Both the position numbers and the translations under genes were made by a program. From assembly GCA_035299505.1 (NCBI GenBank), contig DATGWL010000129.1, forward strand, positions 1 to 64,000: a stretch of DNA of 64,000 nt. Reading direction: 5' to 3'. Shown here in pieces: positions 25,055 through 33,376 of the stretch. The notes beneath the pieces were generated by a model. The model saw only the letters and a list, made by a program, of their open reading frames with translations, was not told the origin of the DNA and made no database searches. This DNA is from M3007 sp035299505. Its GTDB lineage: Bacteria; Bacteroidota; Bacteroidia; Chitinophagales; Saprospiraceae. Position 1 is the stretch's first letter. Each line of letters starts with the position of its first letter.

Positions 25055-26254
25055 GTGAAAAACCACATTATTCAGCTAAATCAGATTGCGAAAAAACGCG
25101 AAAGGGTAATCCTTGGCCTCATGTCTGGCACCTCACTGGATGGTCTGGATCTGGCTCTGTGCGCTTTTTCCGGGTCAGGCGCTAAAACCAGGGTGCGGGT
25201 GATAGCCTTTGACACTATTCCCTATGAGGAAGATTTCCGGAGAGAAATCAGGAAGGTGTTTGCCAGGAAAGAGATTGATTTTCAACACCTTGTATTGCTT
25301 AATGTTGTCATTGCCCGGCAGCATGGCAAGTTGGTCAATCAGTTTCTGAAACAAAGAAACATACCCGCAACGGAGGTAGATTTGCTCGCTTCGCATGGCC
25401 AAACCGTGTACCATGCGCCCAGGGTATTTCATGGATTGGCTGAGTATCCAAATGCCACATTACAAATTGGCGATGGCGATCATCTTGCACGGATTACCGG
25501 AATTATCACCATTTCCGACTTCCGTCAAAAACATGTAGCAGCAGGCGGCGAGGGAGCTCCACTGGCCTTGTATGGCGATTATTTTCTGTTTTCCAAAAAA
25601 GGGGAAAACCGCTTTTTACTGAATATCGGAGGCATTGCCAATTTTACCTATCTGCCTGATAATCAAGATCCTGCAAAGGCTTTTGCTACGGATACCGGTC
25701 CGGGTAATACCTTACTGGATAATTATACTCGGGTAACTTTCGGGCTGCCATTTGATGAGGACTCCAGGCTGGCCCAAAATGGCGTAGTAGACCAGGCGCT
25801 TTTGGCTCAATGTATGGCTGAGCCCTTTTTCCAAAAGCCGCTCCCCAAAACCATTGGACCGGAATTGTTTTCATTGGAATGGCTGCAAAAAGCCATTTCT
25901 GCCTACCCAAAAGGCAGCCCAAATCCGTACAATGTACTGGCTACCCTGAGTTATCTCACCGCCAGTACTATAGCAGAAGCCATTGGCAGAGTAGCGCTTA
26001 ACGGGCATACCAAAAAGGGTGTTTATGTGAGCGGAGGAGGCGCACATAATCCATTGATTTTAAAATACTTAAAGCAACTATTGCCCCATTTTCCGATTAA
26101 ACCTATGGAAGCTATTGGACTTTCCGGGGATGCCAAAGAGGCCGTGCTTTTTGCTTCCCTGGCCAATGAAACCATTGCCAGCAGGGTAGGAGAGGGGCAG
26201 TATTTGGGAGGTATACCTCTGGTTGGGATGGGTAAAATATCATTGCCCGGATAA
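25055..26254 (+). CDS. anmK: Anhydro-N-acetylmuramic acid kinase
   Basis: 399 residues from a GTG at 25055, chosen over a TTG nine codons upstream; no ATG precedes the conserved VILGLMSGTSLDGLDLAL motif. Other family markers are SHGQTVYH, ISDFRQKHVAAGGEGAPL, ATDTGPGNTLLD and VYVSGGGAHNPLIL. AnmK phosphorylates and opens 1,6-anhydroMurNAc released during cell-wall turnover, giving MurNAc-6-phosphate. Its 3' end overlaps kdsB tail to tail by 15 bases. It fits the envelope theme of its neighbours. Confidence 0.95.
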   Translation: MKNHIIQLNQIAKKRERVILGLMSGTSLDGLDLALCAFSGSGAKTRVRVIAFDTIPYEEDFRREIRKVFARKEIDFQHLVLLNVVIARQHGKLVNQFLKQRNIPATEVDLLASHGQTVYHAPRVFHGLAEYPNATLQIGDGDHLARITGIITISDFRQKHVAAGGEGAPLALYGDYFLFSKKGENRFLLNIGGIANFTYLPDNQDPAKAFATDTGPGNTLLDNYTRVTFGLPFDEDSRLAQNGVVDQALLAQCMAEPFFQKPLPKTIGPELFSLEWLQKAISAYPKGSPNPYNVLATLSYLTASTIAEAIGRVALNGHTKKGVYVSGGGAHNPLILKYLKQLLPHFPIKPMEAIGLSGDAKEAVLFASLANETIASRVGEGQYLGGIPLVGMGKISLPG

Positions 26255-26983
26255 GTAAGCTTCCGCCTGGGCCAAATCTTCCGGAGTATCGATTCCTATA
26301 GTTTCCAGCTGGGTTACCCCAACAGCTATGCGATAACCATGCTCCAGCCATCTCAGCTGTTCCAGTGATTCGGATTTTTCCAGTGGAGTAGGGGAGAGAC
26401 CGGTAATTTCCATCAGGGTACTACGGCGGAAAGCGTACAGACCAATATGCTTGTAAAATGTCTGCTTTTCAAACCAATGGTTTTCTTCCACACTTCTGAC
26501 AAAAGGGATAGGGTGGCGACTGAAGTAAATGGCGCCGGCTTTTTCAGAGAAAACAGCCTTAACTACATTGGGGTTAAACAGATGTTCGGATTGCTCCAGC
26601 TTTTTTACCAAGGTAGCAATAGTGGCTACCTGATGTTGCAAGAGGGTATTTGCCAGTAAATCAATTTGTTGTGGGGCAATAAATGGCTCATCGCCTTGTA
26701 CGTTGAGGATAATTTCTGCCTCAGGATACGGCAAAGCAGCTTCCGCACACCGATCTGTACCACTGGGATGATCAGGCTTAGTCATCACTACCGGAGCGCC
26801 AAAAGACTTTACATGCTCAAAAATACGTTCATCATCAGTGGCAATTACTGCTTCATCAACCTGTTCAGATTGTGAAACTTGTTCAAATACACGTTGGATC
26901 ATGGTTTTTCCCGCTATTTTGGCAAGCGGTTTGCCAGGGAAGCGGGTGGAAGCCCACCGGGCAGGAATAACGGCAAGAATCAT
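26240..26983 (-). CDS. kdsB: 3-deoxy-manno-octulosonate cytidylyltransferase
   Basis: 247 residues from the ATG at 26983. It has the KdsB N-terminus IPARWASTRFPGKPLAKIAGKTMI, then VVMTKPDHPSGTDRCAEA, NVQGDEPFI (metal-binding Asp) and HIGLYAFRR. It activates Kdo as CMP-Kdo for lipopolysaccharide core synthesis in the cytoplasm. The gene is divergent from the LysM protein gene and convergent with anmK. Confidence 0.97.
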   Translation of the reverse strand: MILAVIPARWASTRFPGKPLAKIAGKTMIQRVFEQVSQSEQVDEAVIATDDERIFEHVKSFGAPVVMTKPDHPSGTDRCAEAALPYPEAEIILNVQGDEPFIAPQQIDLLANTLLQHQVATIATLVKKLEQSEHLFNPNVVKAVFSEKAGAIYFSRHPIPFVRSVEENHWFEKQTFYKHIGLYAFRRSTLMEITGLSPTPLEKSESLEQLRWLEHGYRIAVGVTQLETIGIDTPEDLAQAEAYLSGQ

Positions 26984-27013
26984 ATTTTTATAGGTAAGAG
27001 TGGGTGAGAAGCG

Positions 27014-27021
27014 TATTTTTG
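27014..27021 (+). promoter_or_regulatory. Putative -7 promoter element (TATTTTTG)
   Basis: TATTTTTG matches TAnnTTTG, 30 bases before the LysM protein ATG. Confidence 0.5.
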
Positions 27022-27051
27022 CCGCGGATTTCCCCTTGGCCAATTTTTATT

Positions 27052-27897
27052 ATGAGAAAAACGAGTTTAAGTTTCTTCATTTGGTTGCTGATCTCCTGGG
27101 TTGTCGGTGCGCAAAACGATCAGCCATCGCCTTTGTTAGGTCCGAAGGATTCTTTGTTGCTTACAGTTGAAGGAGGCAAAAAATTCATTCACCACCCAAC
27201 CAAGGCCAAACAAACCCTGTTTTCTATTTCCCGGTATTACCAGGTCGGACTGGAGGAATTATTCGACAATAACCCATCCTTTCGTAATGATCCGACCTTG
27301 AAAGCAGGAACGAGAATCAAAATTCCGGTACCGAACAAAGCCATTAAGCGGTACAAAAGTAGCAGCTTCGTAGCTTCCAAGAACACACCCATTTATTATG
27401 TGGTTCAACCGGGCGATAATCTGTTTCAGATATCCAAACGATATTTTGAAATGCCTGTAGACAGTGTGCTAAAGCGTAACAAATTGAAATCCAACAGTTT
27501 AAAACCCGGACAGCGACTATTAATGGGGTGGATGGGTACAGAGGGTATTCATGCAGACTGGCGCAGCGCACAAACATCGCCAGAATCTGAAGCGCTGAAA
27601 GGACATTACCAGGAAGAAAAGAAAAACCGAAAGGAAATCAGTGGACAAGGCGTTTGCTTCTGGCCCAAAGACAGTAAGGAAAAAGGTTCCTTGTACGCGC
27701 TTCACCGGGAAGCTGCCATGGGTACCATTATTCAGGTAAACAACCCGATGAACAATCGTATTGTTTACGCAAAGGTCATTGGGCGCATTCCTTCCGGCTA
27801 TGAACGCAATGTTGAGGTGGTACTTTCTCCTGAGGCTGCCCTTAAACTGGGCGCCCGTGATCCACGATTTTTTGTCAAAACTAAATACTTAAAATAG
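27052..27897 (+). CDS. Secreted protein with two LysM domains and a C-terminal RlpA-like barrel
   Basis: 281 residues from the ATG at 27052, which starts a signal peptide (MRKTSLSFFIWLLISWVVGAQ). Two LysM domains follow: about 55-100 (KQTLFSISRYYQVGLEELF) and about 118-163 (YYVVQPGDNLFQISKRYF). The last ~85 residues (YALHREAAMGTIIQVNN, VYAKVIGRIP, VVLSPEAALKLGARDPRF) resemble the double-psi beta-barrel of RlpA. The protein should be periplasmic and peptidoglycan-binding. I do not see the full catalytic set of a lytic transglycosylase. Confidence 0.88.
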   Translation: MRKTSLSFFIWLLISWVVGAQNDQPSPLLGPKDSLLLTVEGGKKFIHHPTKAKQTLFSISRYYQVGLEELFDNNPSFRNDPTLKAGTRIKIPVPNKAIKRYKSSSFVASKNTPIYYVVQPGDNLFQISKRYFEMPVDSVLKRNKLKSNSLKPGQRLLMGWMGTEGIHADWRSAQTSPESEALKGHYQEEKKNRKEISGQGVCFWPKDSKEKGSLYALHREAAMGTIIQVNNPMNNRIVYAKVIGRIPSGYERNVEVVLSPEAALKLGARDPRFFVKTKYLK

Positions 27898-27925
27898 CAG
27901 ACGTCGCGTCTCAAAATTTTGTTGC

Positions 27926-28759
27926 ATGAACAAAGCATTTCTCTTCGCTAATCTCCTGATAATCACCCTATTCGCCTGCAAACAGGAAAAGGGTACTGAT
28001 CCAAACGCTCCAAGCCACATTCAAGCAGGTGAAAAAGCCAGTCCTAACGTATTGGCCGGCCACTGGATTGCGCTCGATTTTTGCGCTTTCGCCAATCAAT
28101 ACGGCTCCGTATTGCAGGCCATGAACAATGCGCACAAACCCTACGCATATGCCCTGACCTTCATTCCCAACAAACCGGATAGCGTGATTTGTTATAATGG
28201 TTTTGAAACCTGGACCTTGCCGGTAAAAATTAATGCCGATACCATTACAGTGTTGGGCGCGCGACCAGGCAAAAACCTGTTCCTCATATATCACTCAGAA
28301 GGCGAGAAGGATATTACAATGATTGACCCTACCATGGAAAAGGTTCAGATGGATAGGTTCATTAAATCCAAGGCTACGGTACAGGATGGTCTCTCAGCTT
28401 TTAACACTGCTTTGAACCACCATGTATTTAATGGTGTTTTCTCTCCGATTGGCAAAGGAAATCCTACCACCGACAAGGTGATGTTCCTGCCAACCGGCGA
28501 ACTGCAGGGTGTAAAAGGCTTCGACCGCTTCGTGATTTGTTCTGATGGAGATTGTTTCCTGGCCGGTCAGGATATCGATGTGGTAAGTTTTTACGACTCT
28601 AAAAATCAGCAAGCCAGCACCAAATTTTACGGATACCGGTACAATGGCCAGAATGACACGCTTACCATTTACAACCTGGTAGATACCAATCCGAACGAAA
28701 AAGGAATGCACAAAGTGGCTGCACCGGCTTACAAATTTTCCAGAAAGCGCGGACAGTAA
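27926..28759 (+). CDS. Lipoprotein of unknown function
   Basis: 277 residues with a lipoprotein leader, MNKAFLFANLLIITLFAC, lipidated near residue 18. The mature part has a lipocalin-like beta-rich pattern: an early GHWIALDFCAFANQYG, then repeated strands such as YALTFIPNKPDSVICYNG and DTITVLGARPGKNLFLIYH. The general layout resembles that of the lipoprotein at 51079. It lies 28 bases after the LysM gene and may be co-transcribed. No function can be assigned. Confidence 0.8.
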   Translation: MNKAFLFANLLIITLFACKQEKGTDPNAPSHIQAGEKASPNVLAGHWIALDFCAFANQYGSVLQAMNNAHKPYAYALTFIPNKPDSVICYNGFETWTLPVKINADTITVLGARPGKNLFLIYHSEGEKDITMIDPTMEKVQMDRFIKSKATVQDGLSAFNTALNHHVFNGVFSPIGKGNPTTDKVMFLPTGELQGVKGFDRFVICSDGDCFLAGQDIDVVSFYDSKNQQASTKFYGYRYNGQNDTLTIYNLVDTNPNEKGMHKVAAPAYKFSRKRGQ

Positions 28760-28792
28760 ACACAATTTGTTTTATATAAAAACATAAAAAAC

Positions 28793-28833
28793 ATGGGTGG
28801 GGTAGGAGAGGGTCCCTTTCCGGCTCCACCCAT
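28793..28833. repeat. Hairpin in the ribH leader
   Basis: TGGGTGG-type arms (28793-28800 ATGGGTGG region, 28826-28833 CCACCCAT) enclose an inner GGAGAG/CTTTCC stem, 14 bases before the ribH ATG. There is no T-run on the plus strand. It does not resemble an FMN riboswitch. Confidence 0.5.
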
Positions 28834-28847
28834 AAAAACAGCTAAAA

Positions 28848-29369
28848 ATGGCTTCAGCACTGCAAAATCTCTCCATTTACGACGAAAATAACGTACCAAA
28901 TGCATCAGAAATGACTTTTGGTGTGGTAGTGGCCGACTGGAATGCGCACATTACTCATGCCTTATATCAGGGCTGTGTAGAAACATTGCTGAAGCACGGA
29001 GCATTGGAAGAAAATATTTTTACCCTACAGGTGCCAGGCTCATTTGAGCTTACAGCCGGTGCGCGGATCTTGTATGGCCAGCATCCGGTGGATGCGGTAG
29101 TTTGTCTGGGCTGTGTGATCAAGGGAGAAACCAATCATGATGAGTACATCAATCAGGCTGTTGCGCACGGGCTGACGAATCTAGGTTTGACTACTGGCAG
29201 GCCGCATATTTTTGGTTTGGTTACAGTTAACAATGAGCAGCAGGCGCTGGATCGTGCAGGCGGCATACATGGCAATAAAGGCGTGGAAGCGGCTGTAACG
29301 GCTATCAGAATGGTTTCTTTGAAGAAAACGCCGGCTGCTGGAAAATCAAAAAGACCCATTGGGTTCTGA
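28848..29369 (+). CDS. ribH: 6,7-dimethyl-8-ribityllumazine synthase
   Basis: 173 residues with all lumazine synthase motifs: FGVVVADWNAHIT (phenylalanine/asparagine substrate pocket), VPGSFELTAGA, VCLGCVIKGETNHDEYI with the catalytic His, FGLVTVNNEQQALDR and GNKGVEAAVTAIRM. It condenses the ribitylamino-uracil with dihydroxybutanone phosphate in riboflavin synthesis, forming icosahedral or pentameric shells. A divergent GTP cyclohydrolase II homologue lies far away at 55555; no other rib genes adjoin it. Confidence 0.97.
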   Translation: MASALQNLSIYDENNVPNASEMTFGVVVADWNAHITHALYQGCVETLLKHGALEENIFTLQVPGSFELTAGARILYGQHPVDAVVCLGCVIKGETNHDEYINQAVAHGLTNLGLTTGRPHIFGLVTVNNEQQALDRAGGIHGNKGVEAAVTAIRMVSLKKTPAAGKSKRPIGF

Positions 29370-29488
29370 TTTTTCGCTAAATTATTTTTCCATAATTTAT
29401 ATTATGTTAAATAGGGTTAAAAAGCAAGCCCCAAAACCCCTCATTTCACCCAGAGTAAAAAAAACAAGCCCCGGCCCGTACAAAGCCC

Positions 29489-29496
29489 TACATTTG
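29489..29496 (+). promoter_or_regulatory. Putative -7 promoter element for speA (TACATTTG)
   Basis: TACATTTG followed by CGCC matches TAnnTTTG, 42 bases before the arginine decarboxylase ATG. Confidence 0.55.
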
Positions 29497-29538
29497 CGCC
29501 ATCAGTAACCCAAACCTTTGCATCCCGACTGTTTTTCA

Positions 29539-30939
29539 ATGAAAAACACTTACCACGACCTCGTAGCGCAGACCTTCGATTTTCCTCAAGATGGATTCAG
29601 CCTGAAAAACAACCGTCTGTTGTTCAATGAGATTGATGTATACGAACTCATTAAGAAATACGGTACACCACTCAAACTGACCTATCTGCCTAAAATCGGC
29701 GAAAAAATTCAAACCGCCAGAAAATTATTCCGGGATGCCATCCAGCGGCATAATTACAACGGGAAGTATATCTACTGCTACTGTACCAAAAGTTCGCATT
29801 TCTCCTTCATACTCAATGAAGTGCTCGAGAATGGCACACAGCTCGAAACTTCATCTGCGTTTGATATAGACTTGATCTGGCGACTCTACAAGCAGGGAAA
29901 AATCAACAAAGGCACCACCATTGTTAATAATGGCTACAAGCCTCGTCCGTATATTGAACGGATCGTAGGACTGATCAATGAAGGCTTTTCCAACGTTACA
30001 CCAGTGCTGGACAATGCCCAGGAGTTGGAAATGTTTGACAGTCTGCTGGGTAAGGGTACGCACAGCATTGGACTGCGTATGGCTACTGAAGAAGAGCCGA
30101 ATTTTGAATTTTATACCTCCAGATTGGGTATTCGTCAAAGCGAAATTCTGGCGTTTTACAAGGAAAAACTGGCTCAAAACCCCAAATTTGAGCTCAAAAT
30201 GCTGCACTTTTTTGTAGATATCGGCATAAAAGACACCTTGTACTACTGGAGTGAGCTCAAAAAAGGCATAAAAACCTACTGCCAGCTGAAAAAGCTCTGC
30301 CCTACCCTCTCCTGTCTGAATATTGGCGGAGGCATGCCTATTCGCAATTCTCTGGGTTTTGAGTACGATTACCCATATATGGTTAACGAAATCGTTCGAT
30401 TAATCAAAGATGCCTGCGACAGTGAAGGTGTGCCAGAACCGGATATTTACTCCGAATTTGGTAAATTTACCGTGGGAGAAAGCGGTGCTACCATTTTCTC
30501 CGTCATTGGTAAAAAACAACAAAATGATTCCGAGGAGTGGTACATGCTCGACAATTCCCTCATCAATACCCTACCCGACTCCTGGGGTATTAAAGAACGT
30601 TTTATTCTCTTGCCGGTTAACCACTGGGAAAAAGAATATCAGCGTGTCAATATCGGGGGTATCAGCTGCGACAATGCCGATTATTACAACTCAGAGGCGC
30701 ATATCAATCAGGTATATCTGCCAAGTTACGATGAGCAAAAAGAAGAGCCGCTTTACCTCGGCTTTTTCCATACCGGCGCTTATCAGGAATCGCTCAGCGG
30801 TTATGGCGGTCTGAAACACTGTTTGTTGCCAGCTCCTAAACACGTATTGATTGACCGGAATTATTACGGCGAATTTGTGGATTGGGAGGTTTTCAAAGAA
30901 CAGGATTCGGATTCTATGTTGAAGATCCTGGGGTATTAG
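29539..30939 (+). CDS. speA: Arginine decarboxylase, Bacteroidota fold-III type
   Basis: 466 residues from the ATG at 29539. The PLP lysine lies in YCYCTKSSHFSFIL (about residue 80). The domain features of alanine-racemase-fold decarboxylases follow: HFFVDIGIKDT, LNIGGGMPIRNSLGFEYDYP and EFGKFTVGESGAT (PLP phosphate). The C-terminal GGISCDNADYYN supplies the active-site Cys and Asp, and FHTGAYQESLSGYGG follows. It makes agmatine from arginine for polyamine synthesis. It is shorter than the E. coli SpeA (~660 residues) and belongs to the ~465-residue Bacteroidota group. Confidence 0.9.
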   Translation: MKNTYHDLVAQTFDFPQDGFSLKNNRLLFNEIDVYELIKKYGTPLKLTYLPKIGEKIQTARKLFRDAIQRHNYNGKYIYCYCTKSSHFSFILNEVLENGTQLETSSAFDIDLIWRLYKQGKINKGTTIVNNGYKPRPYIERIVGLINEGFSNVTPVLDNAQELEMFDSLLGKGTHSIGLRMATEEEPNFEFYTSRLGIRQSEILAFYKEKLAQNPKFELKMLHFFVDIGIKDTLYYWSELKKGIKTYCQLKKLCPTLSCLNIGGGMPIRNSLGFEYDYPYMVNEIVRLIKDACDSEGVPEPDIYSEFGKFTVGESGATIFSVIGKKQQNDSEEWYMLDNSLINTLPDSWGIKERFILLPVNHWEKEYQRVNIGGISCDNADYYNSEAHINQVYLPSYDEQKEEPLYLGFFHTGAYQESLSGYGGLKHCLLPAPKHVLIDRNYYGEFVDWEVFKEQDSDSMLKILGY

Positions 30940-30966
30940 CGCTCTCCCCTACCCTTCCATTGCGAA

Positions 30967-31028
30967 ATTCACCGCGAAGTGCGCCAAGTACGCAAAAATT
31001 AGCGCTCTTGGCGCACTTCGCGGTGAAT
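30967..31028. repeat. REP-like palindrome with a perfect 22-bp stem
   Basis: The arms 30967-30988 (ATTCACCGCGAAGTGCGCC...) and 31007-31028 are perfectly complementary with an 18-base loop. No T-run follows. It occupies the speA/cytochrome-cluster spacer. Confidence 0.88.
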
Positions 31029-31061
31029 CCGTATATTGGCGGTGAACTTTGAGCTGCTACC

Positions 31062-33374
31062 ATGTCTAAAATCAACTTTTTAGCATTTTTTTTGGCTTTT
31101 TTTGCCGGTTTTTGTCTGTGGAATGCCTGTAAATCTGCCGCAGACGAATTGCCGGATAGGGTCAGCTATAATTTTCACATCCGCCCTATCCTGTCCGACA
31201 AGTGTTTTGCCTGTCATGGGCCGGATAAAAATCAGCAAAAAGCCGGTCTGAGGCTGGATCTGGCTGAGGCTGCATATGCGCCTTTGAAAGAAACCAGCGG
31301 CGCGTTCGCCATCGTGCCCGGCCATCCGGAATCCTCCGAGCTAATCAAACGCATTACATCGCAAGATCCTGATTATCAAATGCCTACGCCGGATTCGCAC
31401 CTGGGTCCGCTGTCGGAACGCGAGGTCAAGTTGCTGGAAAAATGGATCCGTCAAGGCGCTGTGTACGAAAAACACTGGGCGTTCCTGAAACCGGTTAAAA
31501 CAGAACTGCCCAAGGTTTCAAACCGCTCCTTTCCGCGCAATGAAATAGACCATTTTACTGCGGCTAAAATGTCGGAAAAAGGCCTGGAACCCAATCCGGT
31601 GGCGCAGCCTGAACAATTGCTCAAAAGACTTTCGCTGGACCTGACCGGACTTTTACCTACAGCCACAGAAACAGAAAACTTCGTTCAGCAATTCTCCGAT
31701 CAAACCTACGAGCAAGCCATTGACAGGCTTCTGGCATCTCCTCATTTTGGGGAAAAACTGGCCGTGCACTGGATGGATGTGTCCAGATATTCAGACAGTT
31801 ATGGTTATCAGGACGATAATATCCGGAGTCAATGGCCCTACCGCGACTGGGTCATACACGCCTTTAACCAGAATATGCCTTACGACCAGTTCCTTACCTG
31901 GCAATTGGCCGGCGATATGCTGCCCAATGCCACCAAGGAACAGGTGCTGGCCACTGCGTTTTTACGCAATCATAAATACACAGAGGAAGGCGGGGTTATT
32001 CCGGAAGAATATAGGGTGGAATACAATCTGGACAAGGTAAAAACCTATACAAAAGGTGTACTTGCCCTCACTGTGGAATGTGCCCAATGCCACGACCACA
32101 AATACGATCCCATCACTCAGCAAGATTATTACCAACTCTACGCATTCTTCAACAACTCCAAAGAGCCAGGTTTTGAAGGCGATGTGAGTACTTCAAAACC
32201 TGCTAAAACACCCATTTTAACCCTGAGCGATGCAGAGGTAAAAGAAACCCTGCGTTTTATCCAAAAAAAGGACACCAGCGCGGTCATGGTTTCTGTGATG
32301 GGCGAATTGGATACGCCCAGGGTGACCCATATATTACAACGAGGCGCCTATGACAAACCGGGAGCAATGGTGCGCGCCAGGGCACTGGAATCGGTTTTGT
32401 CTTTTGATACCTTGCAATATCCGGCCAATCGGTTTGGTCTGGCCCAGTGGACCGTTTCCAAAGATAACCCCTTGACGGCCAGGGTGTTTGTAAATCAAAT
32501 CTGGCAGGAAATTTTTGGCGCGGGACTGGTGAAAACCACCGGAGATTTTGGCATGCAGGGCAATCTACCTACCCACCCCGAGTTACTGGATTGGCTTGCG
32601 GTAGATTTTATGGAGCATCAATGGGACATCAAGCGCCTGATGAAGCAAATCCTGATGTCGGCCACCTACCGGCAATCTGCCGAAGTAAACGAACAACACC
32701 TGCAAACAGATCCCGACAACCTGTACCTGGCCAGAGCGCCTAGGTTGCGACTAAAAGCAGAGTTTGTGCGAGATATGGTACTGAAAACCAGTGGTTTATT
32801 GGTTCAGGCTATCGGTGGCCCGAGTGTTAAGCCATATCAACCAAATGGACTCTGGGAGGGCGCCACTTCCGGTCGCGGCGTTCTGAAAACCTACGAGCAG
32901 GACAAAGACAGCGCGTTGTATAGAAGAGGGCTATACACTTTTGTAAAATTAACCCTGCCGCCTCCTTCCATGATCCTGTTTGATGCCAGTAACCGGGATC
33001 AATGCGAGGTCAAGCGCGCACGAACGAACACGCCATTGCAAGCCTTTATTATGATGAACGACCCCACGGTGCTGGAGGCATCGAGGGTATTTGCGCAGCG
33101 CATGCTGGCAGAACAAGGCACCATTCCGGACAATATCCAACGGGCATTCCAAAGCATTCTTTGTCGCAAACCATCTGACAAGGAAATGCAAATTCTGCAA
33201 GCCTATTACCAGGACCAACTAGAGCAGTTTGCCGGTCATAAACTGGATGCACAAAAAACACTCGCCGTGGGCGATTCGCCTGTTAACAAACAACTGGATC
33301 CGGCCACATCGGCGGCACTGATGAAAGTAGTGAACACCATATATAACCTGGAAGAAGCTATAACCAAATCCTGA
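31062..33374 (+). CDS. Planctomycete-type cytochrome / DUF1549 / DUF1553 protein
   Basis: 770 residues with a lipoprotein-like leader (cysteine near residue 23, LWNACKS). A planctomycete-type cytochrome c domain carries CFACH (about 48-52). DUF1549 follows (NEIDHFTAAKMSEKGLEPNP, LLKRLSLDLTGLLPT), with a second haem-type motif, CAQCHDHKYDP, about residue 345. DUF1553 forms the C-terminal half (NPLTARVFVNQIWQEIFGAGLV, DFGMQGNLPTHPELLDWLA). The long concanavalin-like insertion found in many larger members is absent. These proteins occur in polysaccharide-related clusters in Planctomycetota and Bacteroidota; the reaction is unknown. It is the first gene of the cluster. Confidence 0.92.
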   Translation: MSKINFLAFFLAFFAGFCLWNACKSAADELPDRVSYNFHIRPILSDKCFACHGPDKNQQKAGLRLDLAEAAYAPLKETSGAFAIVPGHPESSELIKRITSQDPDYQMPTPDSHLGPLSEREVKLLEKWIRQGAVYEKHWAFLKPVKTELPKVSNRSFPRNEIDHFTAAKMSEKGLEPNPVAQPEQLLKRLSLDLTGLLPTATETENFVQQFSDQTYEQAIDRLLASPHFGEKLAVHWMDVSRYSDSYGYQDDNIRSQWPYRDWVIHAFNQNMPYDQFLTWQLAGDMLPNATKEQVLATAFLRNHKYTEEGGVIPEEYRVEYNLDKVKTYTKGVLALTVECAQCHDHKYDPITQQDYYQLYAFFNNSKEPGFEGDVSTSKPAKTPILTLSDAEVKETLRFIQKKDTSAVMVSVMGELDTPRVTHILQRGAYDKPGAMVRARALESVLSFDTLQYPANRFGLAQWTVSKDNPLTARVFVNQIWQEIFGAGLVKTTGDFGMQGNLPTHPELLDWLAVDFMEHQWDIKRLMKQILMSATYRQSAEVNEQHLQTDPDNLYLARAPRLRLKAEFVRDMVLKTSGLLVQAIGGPSVKPYQPNGLWEGATSGRGVLKTYEQDKDSALYRRGLYTFVKLTLPPPSMILFDASNRDQCEVKRARTNTPLQAFIMMNDPTVLEASRVFAQRMLAEQGTIPDNIQRAFQSILCRKPSDKEMQILQAYYQDQLEQFAGHKLDAQKTLAVGDSPVNKQLDPATSAALMKVVNTIYNLEEAITKS

Positions 33375-33376
33375 TC

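Noticed and set aside
28760..28847. FMN riboswitch upstream of ribH
   Set aside because: The leader is only about 90 bases, holds one hairpin and shows none of the conserved RFN-element sequences.
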